The position numbers and the translations under genes are program-made. A DNA stretch of 45,645 nucleotides from a virus: IMG/VR virus record IMGVR_UViG_3300017605_000491, positions 1 through 45,645 of that record; one strand, 5' to 3'. A model generated the notes under the pieces. That model did not search any database and had not been told where the DNA came from. It saw only the letters and a list, made by a program, of their open reading frames with translations. This document shows positions 16,365 through 23,399 of the stretch, piece by piece (the first letter of the stretch is position 1; every line of letters begins with the position of its first letter).

Positions 16365-17728
16365 GCGGCCTCCTGCCACTCCGTCATCGCCGACCACGAC
16401 ACATCGCTGGCCTTCATGTCGACGCCGTAGCTGACAAACTCTCCCCACTGCCACACTACGTACATCATTTCCTCGCGGACACATGCCATAACGGCGGGGA
16501 AGATGTCGGCCGGCGCGTGCACCATCATCGAGTCGTGGATTTGCATGACCACATACTTATATGCCCACGGGTGGTACACCGCCAAACGCTTTATGATGCA
16601 ATTCATAATCTCGGCGCCGGTCCCTGACACGATCGTGGCAATCGCTTCCTTGAGGGGGTCAGCGCCACAGAGGACACGAGGACGACCGAGTGCGTTATAC
16701 ACCACCCGCCGCTCACCGGCTGCAAGCTGTTGTTCCAACTGTAGCTCAAGTCTCTCCAGCGAATCCGGCATCTCGGGGTACTCGTTGAAGATCGTTTCAC
16801 GGAAGGCTCCCATCTCATTTAAACTGAAGAATTCGTCCTTCTTCGCCAGTGCGATCTGTAGTGCACGATCCCCGCCACCACCTCGCATGCCGTAGATCAC
16901 GTTCTTCATCGTGCCCCGGCGCTTCTTGCGGATCTCTTTAGGCGCGGCGTCGAAGACGGCGGGAGACCACTGCAAACGCGCGTGATAGGTATGTGGATCG
17001 GCGCCGGGTTCGGTGAGGCGGTCGATCAGCTTTTGACACTTCATCCACTTGGCCTGAATCATCAGCTCGAAGGCGCGCATGTCCAGCTCGCCGAGCATCC
17101 AGCCAGGGGTCGGCACAAACACGTCCTTCACGTTGATGCCCAGCTCCGTATTGTCCTTCGGAATATTCTGAAGGTTCGTGCCGTGACGACCCCACGATCT
17201 GCATGTTGGACAGTAGCCGGGTCGATTCTTCCGACCCCAACCGGACGACGCGTATCGCGCCGTCGCGGTAATTGAAGATTGTAACCGAGTGCGTAAGAAC
17301 CCATCCTCGCACGGACATAGCGCCTCCATGTTGGTGCGGGCCTTGGTGAGCCGCGCGTGGTCGATCAGATCCTTGAGGAACGGGAACCGTTGGGGCTTCC
17401 CCGCACGTTCGCGTTCGGTGTTGTACTTGAAATTCATCCGCCCGAATATCTCCAGGTCGGTTTTGAATTGCTGGCCGGACTCGGTCATCACTTCGAGCGG
17501 CACGCCCAGGCCCTTGAGCTGCCAGCCCAGCTTCATGCGCGAGCCAAACTCCGTGATGCCATCACGCCGAAGGGCGGCGGCCTTCTGCCCCTGCTTGAGC
17601 GTCAGGTCGAAGATCATGTCATCACGGAGGGCGCGGTCGATCGGCACCCCACGCAAGCCAATCTCACCCACGATCGGGATGAGGGGCATGCTGATGACGT
17701 CGTGGATGACGCGGCAGTGGAGGCTCAT
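16361..17728 (-). CDS. family A DNA polymerase (polymerase domain only)
   Basis: ATG 17728 overlaps the Tat-protein stop (ATGA). The 455-aa enzyme copies phage DNA. Visible motifs are TARYASSGWG followed later by GTNLQNIP (the usual TGR-LQNIP region), motif A GELDMRAFEL with Asp216, motif B RRGTMKNVIYG with Lys275 and Tyr279, and motif C MQIHDSMMV with His398-Asp399. A cysteine cluster (CPC at 138, CPTC at 173) is inserted between TARY and LQNIP and may bind zinc. There is no 3'-5' exonuclease domain. It is encoded two genes upstream in the same operon, so the usual single polypeptide is split. Confidence 0.9.
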   Translation of the reverse strand: MSLHCRVIHDVISMPLIPIVGEIGLRGVPIDRALRDDMIFDLTLKQGQKAAALRRDGITEFGSRMKLGWQLKGLGVPLEVMTESGQQFKTDLEIFGRMNFKYNTERERAGKPQRFPFLKDLIDHARLTKARTNMEALCPCEDGFLRTRLQSSITATARYASSGWGRKNRPGYCPTCRSWGRHGTNLQNIPKDNTELGINVKDVFVPTPGWMLGELDMRAFELMIQAKWMKCQKLIDRLTEPGADPHTYHARLQWSPAVFDAAPKEIRKKRRGTMKNVIYGMRGGGGDRALQIALAKKDEFFSLNEMGAFRETIFNEYPEMPDSLERLELQLEQQLAAGERRVVYNALGRPRVLCGADPLKEAIATIVSGTGAEIMNCIIKRLAVYHPWAYKYVVMQIHDSMMVHAPADIFPAVMACVREEMMYVVWQWGEFVSYGVDMKASDVSWSAMTEWQEAA

Positions 17729-18000
17729 GCGTGCTCGACCGTGCAAGAATTGTGGAACACCACCTCGAAGGCGTCTACCTCGGGGTCGAAGGGTGTAAAC
17801 GGGAACGGCGTGTCGTCCCACTCGAAGGTCTGCCAGGCCCCGAGGCTATCACCGGCCTCGACCAGCGTGCCGGGGAACACGTCGTACTGCGTGGTGAACG
17901 GCACGAAGCGCGGAGCCGCCGGCAGCAGCGGCGCCAGCGGCATCGCGACCACAGCCGCAGCCCCCGCGAGGGCGTGCTTGAGGAAGTCGCGGCGTTTCAC
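17725..18000 (-). CDS. small protein with twin-arginine (Tat) signal peptide
   Basis: GTG 18000 overlaps the previous stop (GTGA), and the gene ends in ATGA with the polymerase start, so translation is tied to both. Residues 1-30 are a textbook Tat signal: VKRRDFLKHALAGAAAVVAMPLA with RRDFLK, a mild hydrophobic core and an Ala-rich end. The mature part, about 60 residues, is rich in Phe, Asp, Glu and Pro (TFEWDDTPFPFTPFDP) and has one Cys. Tat exports folded proteins across the inner membrane. No enzyme fold is recognised. A folded, exported superinfection or envelope protein is a guess. Confidence 0.68.
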   Translation of the reverse strand: MKRRDFLKHALAGAAAVVAMPLAPLLPAAPRFVPFTTQYDVFPGTLVEAGDSLGAWQTFEWDDTPFPFTPFDPEVDAFEVVFHNSCTVEHA

Positions 18001-18245
18001 CGGACACTCGCGACGACGAGGTTCGCGCTGACACCGCCCAGCACGTATATCTCCCACCGCTTGTGTGTGTAATTCCAGAACCACGACGTGCCGCTGGTAT
18101 TGGCCGGGCGTGCGGTCTTGAGCCCATGACGGGCTCCGTCGCCGCCGAAGTGCCAATTCATCGAGTACGAGTTGCGGCGGTTACGATCGTTGAAGCGTTG
18201 GGTTGTCCAGCCGTTCGGCACATAATGGGTCCATTTTACGCTCAT
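17997..18245 (-). CDS. small aromatic-rich protein of unknown function
   Basis: The 82-aa frame starts ATG 18245, overlapping the exonuclease stop (ATGA), and ends in GTGA with the Tat gene. It is rich in Trp, Asn, Arg and Gly, with repeated aromatic turns (NWHFGGDG, SWFWNYTHKRWEIYVLGG), suggesting a small beta-sheet protein. It has no signal and no cysteine. Its coupling in the exonuclease-polymerase operon suggests a replication-linked role, but nothing specific is seen. Confidence 0.58.
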   Translation of the reverse strand: MSVKWTHYVPNGWTTQRFNDRNRRNSYSMNWHFGGDGARHGLKTARPANTSGTSWFWNYTHKRWEIYVLGGVSANLVVASVR

Positions 18246-19042
18246 GACATTTCCTCGACGAGCACGTTCCAGCTCACCGCTTGGGCAAAGTTGTCGTTCA
18301 AGTTATACACCCGTGTCTTCTCATCGGGACGTTCCAAGATCCGTACCCACTCGGGTTTGCCTTTGTCGGGGGTATCGTCCTCGTCATCGTCCTCCCACAC
18401 CGCCAGTTTAAAGGGGTTCATATCCGTCGTCATACTGGCGACGAAGCTGAGTGACGTCTTCAGCTCGGGGAAGCACGTGTGGTGCGCTGCCATGGTGTCA
18501 CCCACTACGCCGACCACGTCGATGTCCCACGCGGTTTTGATGAGGCTGCGCGCGTTCCACTTCTCCCCTGAGCCGGGGTCGATGTACCCGCAGTCGTAGC
18601 CCGTCAAGTTGTGGCCGATCTTCTCGCGCGTGGGGTCAGTGAAGAAGTCGACGAGGATGGGGAACACCTCGGCCCACTCTTCGTCGGTCCAGTAGTTGCC
18701 GCCACCCTGCGACAGCACGGGCACGCAGAGCCCCCGGCGCTGCATCGGGTTGTGGCACGACCAGAAGCCGACGCACACCGGCCGACCGTCCAGCGTGGCC
18801 TCGAAGTCGACCGACCACGGACCTGGATCGTCGAGCGTCGTGAGTGCGAACCAGCGGCGCACCGTCTCGACAACTGGCTTCCACTGCCAGTCAAGTACGG
18901 GCGGCGGTATCCGCGTCGGCCCCTCGCGTTGGATGCGCCCCGCCTTCCGCCAGTCCTCGTGCATCGCGAACGCGTACGTCTGGTTCGTGAAGACGGACTT
19001 CGGATCATGAATCGGAAGCAGGAAGGTGCCGCGTGGTCTCAC
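18242..19042 (-). CDS. DEDDy 3'-5' proofreading exonuclease, separate from the polymerase
   Basis: GTG 19042 overlaps the previous stop (GTGA) and has GAGG upstream. The 266-aa protein holds Exo I WSVDFEATLDG (Asp79, Glu81), Exo II-like HNLTGYDCGY (Asp150) and GDTMAAHHT (Asp182), and Exo III VYNLND (Tyr246, Asp250). Phe-Lys codons carry a TTTAAA word (18406). It matches the exonuclease half of a PolA-type enzyme and should remove mispaired 3' ends for the polymerase encoded two genes later. The split is not a frameshift, because two complete genes sit between. Confidence 0.8.
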   Translation of the reverse strand: MRPRGTFLLPIHDPKSVFTNQTYAFAMHEDWRKAGRIQREGPTRIPPPVLDWQWKPVVETVRRWFALTTLDDPGPWSVDFEATLDGRPVCVGFWSCHNPMQRRGLCVPVLSQGGGNYWTDEEWAEVFPILVDFFTDPTREKIGHNLTGYDCGYIDPGSGEKWNARSLIKTAWDIDVVGVVGDTMAAHHTCFPELKTSLSFVASMTTDMNPFKLAVWEDDDEDDTPDKGKPEWVRILERPDEKTRVYNLNDNFAQAVSWNVLVEEMS

Positions 19043-19311
19043 AGGTCCTCTAGCTCGTCCCGGCGCAGCGCACACGCTGTCACCACTTCGGAGCTGATGC
19101 GCGCGATGCGCTCCAGCTCGGTCTTCTGCTTCACCAAGATCGTGCGGATGGTATCCACCAGCTCGCTCATCATCTCTTCGAGCCCTTGGCACCGCTTCTC
19201 GTGCATCTCCGTGCGCTTCTCCCACAGCGCCTTCTCGGCGAGCAGCAGCTTGCACGCGGTGCGAACGTCCTTCACGGACGCGGCGTCAACCTCGGCCTCG
19301 CTGGTCAGCAC
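19039..19311 (-). CDS. coiled-coil protein of unknown function
   Basis: GTG 19311, 90 aa. The chain is one long charged helix with heptads (LLAEKALWEKRTEMHEKRCQ and MMSELVDTIRTILVKQK). It ends DELEDL, with a GTGA overlap onto the exonuclease. Small coiled-coil proteins in phage replication operons often tether other factors; no family is recognised here. An ATG alternative is not available near the start. Confidence 0.6.
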   Translation of the reverse strand: MLTSEAEVDAASVKDVRTACKLLLAEKALWEKRTEMHEKRCQGLEEMMSELVDTIRTILVKQKTELERIARISSEVVTACALRRDELEDL

Positions 19312-19433
19312 GGGCAGCTCAACAGCATACCGAGAAGGAAGAGCACCAGCAAGATCAACGAGCCGGCGGCACCCGCCAGCATCATGACACCCGCGTACGC
19401 AATCCCTTCGTGCCAGTCCAGCCCGCCGAACAA
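19305..19433 (-). CDS. very small membrane protein
   Basis: From TTG 19433 the frame gives 42 residues ending AGAAGSLILLVLFLLGMLLSCPC, a clear single transmembrane helix near the C-terminus. ATGs at 19385 and 19382 could start shorter products that keep the helix. It fills the gap between two supported genes and ends 7 bp inside the next. Composition is convincing but the ribosome site is weak. Confidence 0.42.
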   Translation of the reverse strand: MFGGLDWHEGIAYAGVMMLAGAAGSLILLVLFLLGMLLSCPC

Positions 19434-19440
19434 CGGCGTT

Positions 19441-19791
19441 CTACTTTCGCCGCCCACGGTTCTTCTTCTCGGACTTCGTGGCGCGCTTCGTCGAGGCGCG
19501 ATCCGCCAGGCGCTTCGGCTCCATGAGCACCATCCAGCGCCCACCAGCGAAGCCGACCTGGAGCACCTGACACTCGTAGCCGTTCACCACGAGGGTCGTG
19601 CCTTGTCTAAACGCTCGCGCCCAATCCGGCGGGTCCTGGCCGACGCGCTCATCGACGTCGGGGGTCGGGTCGTCCTTGTCCGCCCACGCGGACGTCTTCT
19701 TCGGCCCGAAATTCTCAGGCGCGTCGGGGTCGATCGGTTGCGGGGTCTCGGTACTCCCCGAGATCGGGGTAATGTTGTCGGACGAGTGCAT
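19441..19791 (-). CDS. acidic-start, basic-end small protein of unknown function
   Basis: ATG 19791 is preceded by CAGGAGAA at good spacing, although this places the start 77 bp inside the upstream zinc-finger gene. The 116-aa product has a disordered Pro/Asp/Glu N-terminus, a small beta core (LVVNGYECQVLQVGFAGGRWMVLME, likely SH3-like) and a very basic tail KKNRGRRK. The basic tail suggests nucleic acid or membrane contact. No family is recognised. Confidence 0.6.
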   Translation of the reverse strand: MHSSDNITPISGSTETPQPIDPDAPENFGPKKTSAWADKDDPTPDVDERVGQDPPDWARAFRQGTTLVVNGYECQVLQVGFAGGRWMVLMEPKRLADRASTKRATKSEKKNRGRRK

Positions 19792-20047
19792 GGTGTTGTT
19801 CTCCTGTCAGTAGGGTGTGTTCCTGTGCTTCACGGAGGGACGTGGTCTCGAAGCGGCAGCCGCCCGCGCAGTCCCACTTGAAGCCCAACGGGGTTGGGGT
19901 GTCGATCGGCACGCGGCACTTCGAGAAGCCCTGACGGCAATGCGCGTTCGCCGCGTCGGCCTCCGGCGACTGCTGCCGGTTCTCGAAGTACATGCCCGAG
20001 AACTTCGTCCCGCAGGCGGGACAGAAGTATGTAAACGCGTGACTCAC
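19715..20047 (-). CDS. zinc-finger protein of unknown function
   Basis: GTG 20047 overlaps the previous stop (GTGA). The 110-aa protein has CPACG near the start and a CAGGCRFETTSLREAQEHTLLTGEQHH-type segment, where two Cys and two His are spaced like a C2H2 finger. The rest is polar. A TGTAAAC word lies at Phe-Thr (20029-20036). Zinc fingers in phage early genes often bind DNA or host proteins; nothing more can be said. Confidence 0.6.
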   Translation of the reverse strand: MSHAFTYFCPACGTKFSGMYFENRQQSPEADAANAHCRQGFSKCRVPIDTPTPLGFKWDCAGGCRFETTSLREAQEHTLLTGEQHHALVRQHYPDLGEYRDPATDRPRRA

Positions 20048-20259
20048 CGCTTCGGGACTTTGTCGATGAACAACTGTTGGTCGTTGGCGAAGGTCACGAA
20101 CCGGTCGTGGAGCATGTTGCGGGCCTCGACGGGAAACTCGGCCCACTTCACACTCAGCTTCACGCTGAACACCATGTGGTCGGTGTTGATGACGGGGAGC
20201 AGCACGCGGCAGCGTTCTTCGCCCTGTTGGGCTGCGGTCGGTCGGTCTTCGGGGGTCAT
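20044..20259 (-). CDS. small protein of unknown function, 71 aa
   Basis: ATG 20259 has CAGGAGAG 6-7 nt upstream and overlaps the previous stop. Sequence PEDRPTAAQQGEE leads into a compact beta/helix part (VINTDHMVFSVKLSVKWAEF). It ends in GTGA with the next gene. No family is recognised. Confidence 0.55.
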   Translation of the reverse strand: MTPEDRPTAAQQGEERCRVLLPVINTDHMVFSVKLSVKWAEFPVEARNMLHDRFVTFANDQQLFIDKVPKR

Positions 20260-20753
20260 GGGACTCTCCTGACGATTTTGAATTCGGCGCGCAGCTTCAT
20301 CGCGACGTCTTGCTTGGCCTGGCTCGGGTGATCCATGAGCCAGCGCCACACCTCTTGCTCGGTCACTTCGGCCTCGACGATGGGCTCGGCCATGTGTCGA
20401 GACACCGACTCACGGAACGCGTCAGCGACGACCGCCCAGGCGCCGGGGTCGAACCCCACCGAGGGCATCGCACGCACGAGCTGTGTAAACGTGGCCCACG
20501 CGCGACTGATGGGGTCCTCCTGCGCATGGGTGATGGCGAACCCCGAGGTTGGGAGCGGCACGCCCAACATGGTCAGCTTGCCCTGCGAGTCGCCCCAATA
20601 CGTGTGCCCATCGGCGAGCTGCACGACGAATTGCATGTCGTCGCCCGGCACGTCGTACCACACGCCGTTGATGACCACCTTGTCTCGATAGGTGTCATCG
20701 TCGATCATCCCGAGGAGGCCCATGGGCTCTTCCTCGTAGGATTTGTCACTCAC
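20256..20753 (-). CDS. unknown protein, 165 aa
   Basis: Start GTG 20753 overlaps the end of the winged-helix gene by 8 bp. A later ATG (MGLLGMIDDD) is possible. Residues about 25-60 form beta structure (VVINGVWYDVPGDDMQFVVQLADGH). The C-terminal half is helical with EVTEQEVWRWLMDHPSQAKQDV, which could be a small helix-turn-helix. A GTGTAAAC word spells Thr-Phe-Thr (20483-20490). Function unknown. Confidence 0.58.
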   Translation of the reverse strand: MSDKSYEEEPMGLLGMIDDDTYRDKVVINGVWYDVPGDDMQFVVQLADGHTYWGDSQGKLTMLGVPLPTSGFAITHAQEDPISRAWATFTQLVRAMPSVGFDPGAWAVVADAFRESVSRHMAEPIVEAEVTEQEVWRWLMDHPSQAKQDVAMKLRAEFKIVRRVP

Positions 20754-21009
20754 CGACGACGACCCACACGTCCGCCATGCACCCGCTGCGGGTACGGCGG
20801 CGCTCGCCGGTCTTGCGAATCAGTCCGGCCTTCGCCAGATCGTAGCGGCGCGGCGAGTAGCTCTGATGGTTCCAGCCCATGACGGCTTCGCCCTCGTCGT
20901 CGGTCAGTCCGCCCTCTTTGACGGCGGTGAGCGTCGCCAACACAGCGGCGCAACGCTCGTTGATGTACGGCTTCACGGTCTCGTGCGCTTCGATGCTATT
21001 CGTGTTCAT
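20746..21009 (-). CDS. winged helix-turn-helix protein
   Basis: The 87-aa protein from ATG 21009 shows the common phage wHTH pattern GLTDDEGEAVMGWNHQSYSPRRYDLAKAGLIRKTGERRRTRSG: helix, recognition helix with SPRR, then the beta wing. The N-terminal part EAHETVKPYINERC is a leader helix. Such small proteins regulate transcription or act as DNA-end adaptors. It overlaps the UDG-like gene end by 14 bp. DNA binding is well supported by fold; the target is unknown. Confidence 0.68.
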   Translation of the reverse strand: MNTNSIEAHETVKPYINERCAAVLATLTAVKEGGLTDDEGEAVMGWNHQSYSPRRYDLAKAGLIRKTGERRRTRSGCMADVWVVVGE

Positions 21010-21853
21010 TCGTCAGTCCCTCTTTCTTGGCGGCACGCTTCAGCGCCGCGAGTTGTTTCTTGTAGACCTTGGTCCAGTCGACGACCCACGCGTTTGCTGC
21101 GAGCACTTCCGCCTCGCCTGCCTTCTTCGCTTGCGTCGCCAGATGTCGCTCGGCCTTGCGGTACAGCTTGATGAAGCCCTTCAGCCACGCCTCGAAGGCG
21201 GGCCACCACTCTTCCTTCGGCTTCTTACCTCTACACACTGCCTTGATGATGTCTAGCTCGGGCTCGTTCGTGAGCATCCGGTCCCACTCGTGATCGGTGG
21301 GACCCAGCTCGTCGCCGTGCACGTTCCCCACGAAGCGACCCCGATAGGCGTCGATGGCGGCCTTGGCCTGGAGCACGGACGTCAGCGCGTAGCCGCCGCA
21401 GGGGTGTATCGAGATGTCCTTGTTTAAATGGCGTCGCCGCCTGATCCACGCTCGGAGTGAGTTGGCACAACACCGCCGGGCCTGCTTGCTCTCGGGCTTC
21501 TTGCCCTTCGGATCGCCGGGGTTGTGGCACATCGCTACGTTCATGATCTGCGCGTTGGTGAGCACGACGTCCGGCCACACCTTGCCGGGGCGCTTGCGAA
21601 TCTCGGCCATGCCGCCCGGCACGAGGTTCTCCAGCTTCCAGTAGTACGCGGCCCCCGAACGGGCGGGCCTGCCGTACGCGTATCCGGCCGCGACGCCTAG
21701 CTCTGCGTCGTCCTTCTCCGGCATCGAGAGCACGATGAGATGCTCCGCGTCTGCCGGCCCATCGGCCCCGACCTTGCGCTGGCCGTTTAACGGGCACACT
21801 TGACACAATGAGCCGTGTCGCAGGCGCCAGGCAACAAGGTCGGGGTGAGACAT
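20996..21853 (-). CDS. UDG-like protein (family 4 style Fe-S uracil-DNA glycosylase fold)
   Basis: The 285-aa protein starts ATG 21853 with GAGAGG upstream. It carries LCQVCPL (Cys17, Cys20), then LIVLSMPEKDDAELG and a GRPARSGAAYYWKLENL segment, VVLTNAQIMNVAMCHNP (Cys109), RRCCANSL (Cys128/129) and SIHPCGGYAL. Order and cysteine spacing follow family 4 uracil-DNA glycosylases, which hold a 4Fe-4S cluster, except that the water-activating and final His motifs are altered. It could remove uracil or a modified base, or be a non-catalytic relative. The C-terminal 100 residues are helical and Lys-rich. A Leu TTA codon lies in a TTTAAAC word (21422). Confidence 0.62.
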   Translation of the reverse strand: MSHPDLVAWRLRHGSLCQVCPLNGQRKVGADGPADAEHLIVLSMPEKDDAELGVAAGYAYGRPARSGAAYYWKLENLVPGGMAEIRKRPGKVWPDVVLTNAQIMNVAMCHNPGDPKGKKPESKQARRCCANSLRAWIRRRRHLNKDISIHPCGGYALTSVLQAKAAIDAYRGRFVGNVHGDELGPTDHEWDRMLTNEPELDIIKAVCRGKKPKEEWWPAFEAWLKGFIKLYRKAERHLATQAKKAGEAEVLAANAWVVDWTKVYKKQLAALKRAAKKEGLTNEHE

Positions 21854-21901
21854 CAGTGCACCTCTCGGATTTCGACGTGGGTCACGAGGCGTCCTCTTGC
21901 G

Positions 21902-22279
21902 TCAGGGTGCAACAGCCTGAACCGTAACACCCGTGACTTGTCCAGGGACAGCCGGCGCACGAAACGTGACCGGCGCGGACGCCGGCCCCCCTTCACCAAT
22001 CGCGTTTACACCTCGGAGGGTGGCACTGTGGTTCTGCCCCCGAGCGATGGTCGCCGGGAACGGCGCGTTCTTGCAGCGGACGCCAGCCGCCGCCACGCTA
22101 CCCGCGAGTACGTCCGGGTCCACCACGAGGGTGCCCACAGAAAACTCGATGGTCTTGGTGTCGACGTCGATGGCGTCGGTGTAGCACACACGCAGCGAGG
22201 CGGCGTGCGCCCAGGTTGGCGGGATGGCGATGGTGAGTGCGATCACCAGCGCCGTCAGCATTGCGAAGCGTTTCAGCAT
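21902..22279 (-). CDS. Sec-secreted small beta-domain protein
   Basis: ATG 22279 with CAGGAGA upstream. The 125-aa protein has a signal peptide (KRFAMLTALVIALTIAIPPTWAHA) and a mature domain with two cysteines (RVCYTD, VRCKNA) likely joined by a disulfide. Its end VTFRAPAVPGQVTGVTVQA resembles the start of a fibronectin type III strand. A reverse-oriented GTGTAAAC word codes Gly-Val-Asn (22004). It is isolated from its upstream neighbour by the structured leader at 22290-22440. An exported protein inside a replication block may change the envelope against superinfection; that is inference. Confidence 0.65.
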   Translation of the reverse strand: MLKRFAMLTALVIALTIAIPPTWAHAASLRVCYTDAIDVDTKTIEFSVGTLVVDPDVLAGSVAAAGVRCKNAPFPATIARGQNHSATLRGVNAIGEGGPASAPVTFRAPAVPGQVTGVTVQAVAP

Positions 22280-22289
22280 GGTCTCTCCT

Positions 22290-22440
22290 GTCTAGTGGAA
22301 CGAGCGGCCCCCCGTCGCTTTCGGGGGAATTTGTTGGTGCAGGCGCAGCACGCCGCCGCCCGTCTCGGTGGAACCAGCGGCACCCTGTCGATTCAGGGGG
22401 GCACGCAATCGTTCGGACGCCGAGGTGTCCGCCGCTGGTC
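22290..22440 (-). promoter_or_regulatory. structured leader with two homologous hairpins and an enclosing 9-bp stem
   Basis: Between the SSB-like and secreted genes (176 bp) the sequence holds two related blocks 73 bp apart, both GTGGAAC-AGCGGC followed by a C-rich/G-rich hairpin: CCCCCG/CGGGGG at 22311-22326 and CCCTG/CAGGG at 22383-22398. Stem bases differ in a compensating way. ACCAGCGGC (22373) pairs with GCCGCTGGT (22431), enclosing the second hairpin and a GGAC/GTCC hairpin. On the minus transcript this sits in the 5' leader of the secreted gene. A leader RNA, attenuator or processing signal is possible. No T-run marks a simple terminator. Confidence 0.45.
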
Positions 22441-22455
22441 TGTTTCACGCGGGTG

Positions 22456-23115
22456 TTAGTCCGCGTCCTTCTCGCGACGACCGGGGTAGTACGGGCGCCC
22501 GATGCTCTGGCGACGCTTGTACTTCCGGCCGTTCTTCTCGCTGGCGGGGTCGACACCGATGTCGGTCTCGAAGGACTTCCCCTTCAGCTCGTCGTTGAGC
22601 AAGGTGACGAGCGCCGCGTGGAACGCGCCCTTCTTCTTGCTCCGGTCGGTCACGTCCTTCACCGCGAGGAACGCCGGATCGAGGAAGTTGTCGACCGCCG
22701 GGTCCTTGAGACCCTTCTGGTAGACCGCCGCCACGAGGCGGGCGACCTGACGCGTGGTCACTTCCCACGCGCTGCTGTTGCTGCCCTCGTTGCGGGCCGT
22801 CTTCAGCCACAGGCGCGGCTTGAAGTTGGTTTCGTCGCCCACGAATTCCGGCGGCGCGACGACTTCCAGCGAGATGGCGATGCACTCGCTGCCCTTCTTG
22901 CGGTCGTACAACTGGAACCCGGCGATGCCGAGTGTGACCTTGGTGTCCTCGTCGATGATGCGGCGCTTGGGCGCATCGTCGGCGTTGCCCAGCTTACCGG
23001 CAGCTTCGTAGCCGGCAAACTCGTCTGCGGGAACCGCTTCGCCGTCCTCGGACTCCAGAACCTCGTCCGTGAATTCGTCGTCGGCTTCCGCTGCGGTGTT
23101 GGTAGCGTCGTTCAT
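22456..23115 (-). CDS. putative single-stranded DNA-binding protein
   Basis: ATG 23115 with AGGAG 7 nt upstream. The 219-aa protein has an acidic N-terminal tail (about 1-45). The core (50-180) has beta strands TKVTLGIAGFQLYDRKKG and CIAISLEVVAPPEFVGD, FKPRLWLKT, then helices and LKGKSFETDIGVDP. The last 30 residues are basic (RKYKRRQSIGRPYYPGRR). The layout fits phage OB-fold ssDNA-binding proteins of the kind beside Sak4 recombinases and Cas4-like nucleases. I cannot see a diagnostic motif, so this is moderate. Its job would be to coat single strands during replication and annealing. Confidence 0.5.
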   Translation of the reverse strand: MNDATNTAAEADDEFTDEVLESEDGEAVPADEFAGYEAAGKLGNADDAPKRRIIDEDTKVTLGIAGFQLYDRKKGSECIAISLEVVAPPEFVGDETNFKPRLWLKTARNEGSNSSAWEVTTRQVARLVAAVYQKGLKDPAVDNFLDPAFLAVKDVTDRSKKKGAFHAALVTLLNDELKGKSFETDIGVDPASEKNGRKYKRRQSIGRPYYPGRREKDAD

Positions 23116-23124
23116 GCGTGTCTC

Positions 23125-23394
23125 CTAGCCCCGATGGGGGGCGGGTTGTGGTGCGCGCTCGGCGTTGTCCGAGGCGTACTTGTTGGGCTCCCTCTTGGTG
23201 TCCGCGCGGCAGCAACGACATTGCGGGCCACCCTTCTTCGTCATCCAGTGGATGACACCTCCTGGTGCGAGCAGCGTGACACGCCACCCTCGCCAGCCTC
23301 GACACCGCCACTCAGGACGGGTGTACGGTTCGACTGTGTAAACGCTAGAGCCCCACACGGTGCGGGCTCTACTGTGTGCTTGTGCAGGACTCAT
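23125..23394 (-). CDS. small Cys/Arg/Trp-rich protein of unknown function
   Basis: ATG 23394, 89 aa. It is basic, with RCRGWRGWR and a CRCC cluster after GGPQ, possibly metal-binding. The ribosome site is weak, but the gene lies snugly between two supported genes (6 bp and 9 bp gaps). A GTGTAAAC word codes for Val-Tyr-Thr (23336-23343). No family is recognised. Confidence 0.48.
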   Translation of the reverse strand: MSPAQAHSRARTVWGSSVYTVEPYTRPEWRCRGWRGWRVTLLAPGGVIHWMTKKGGPQCRCCRADTKREPNKYASDNAERAPQPAPHRG

Positions 23395-23399
23395 GCCAA

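Noticed and set aside
13301-18242. Claim that the phage has a 2-aminoadenine (Z) genome
   Set aside because: Only the DUF5664 MazZ-like domain is present; no purZ or datZ is seen here, and DUF5664 is also found in ordinary phages.
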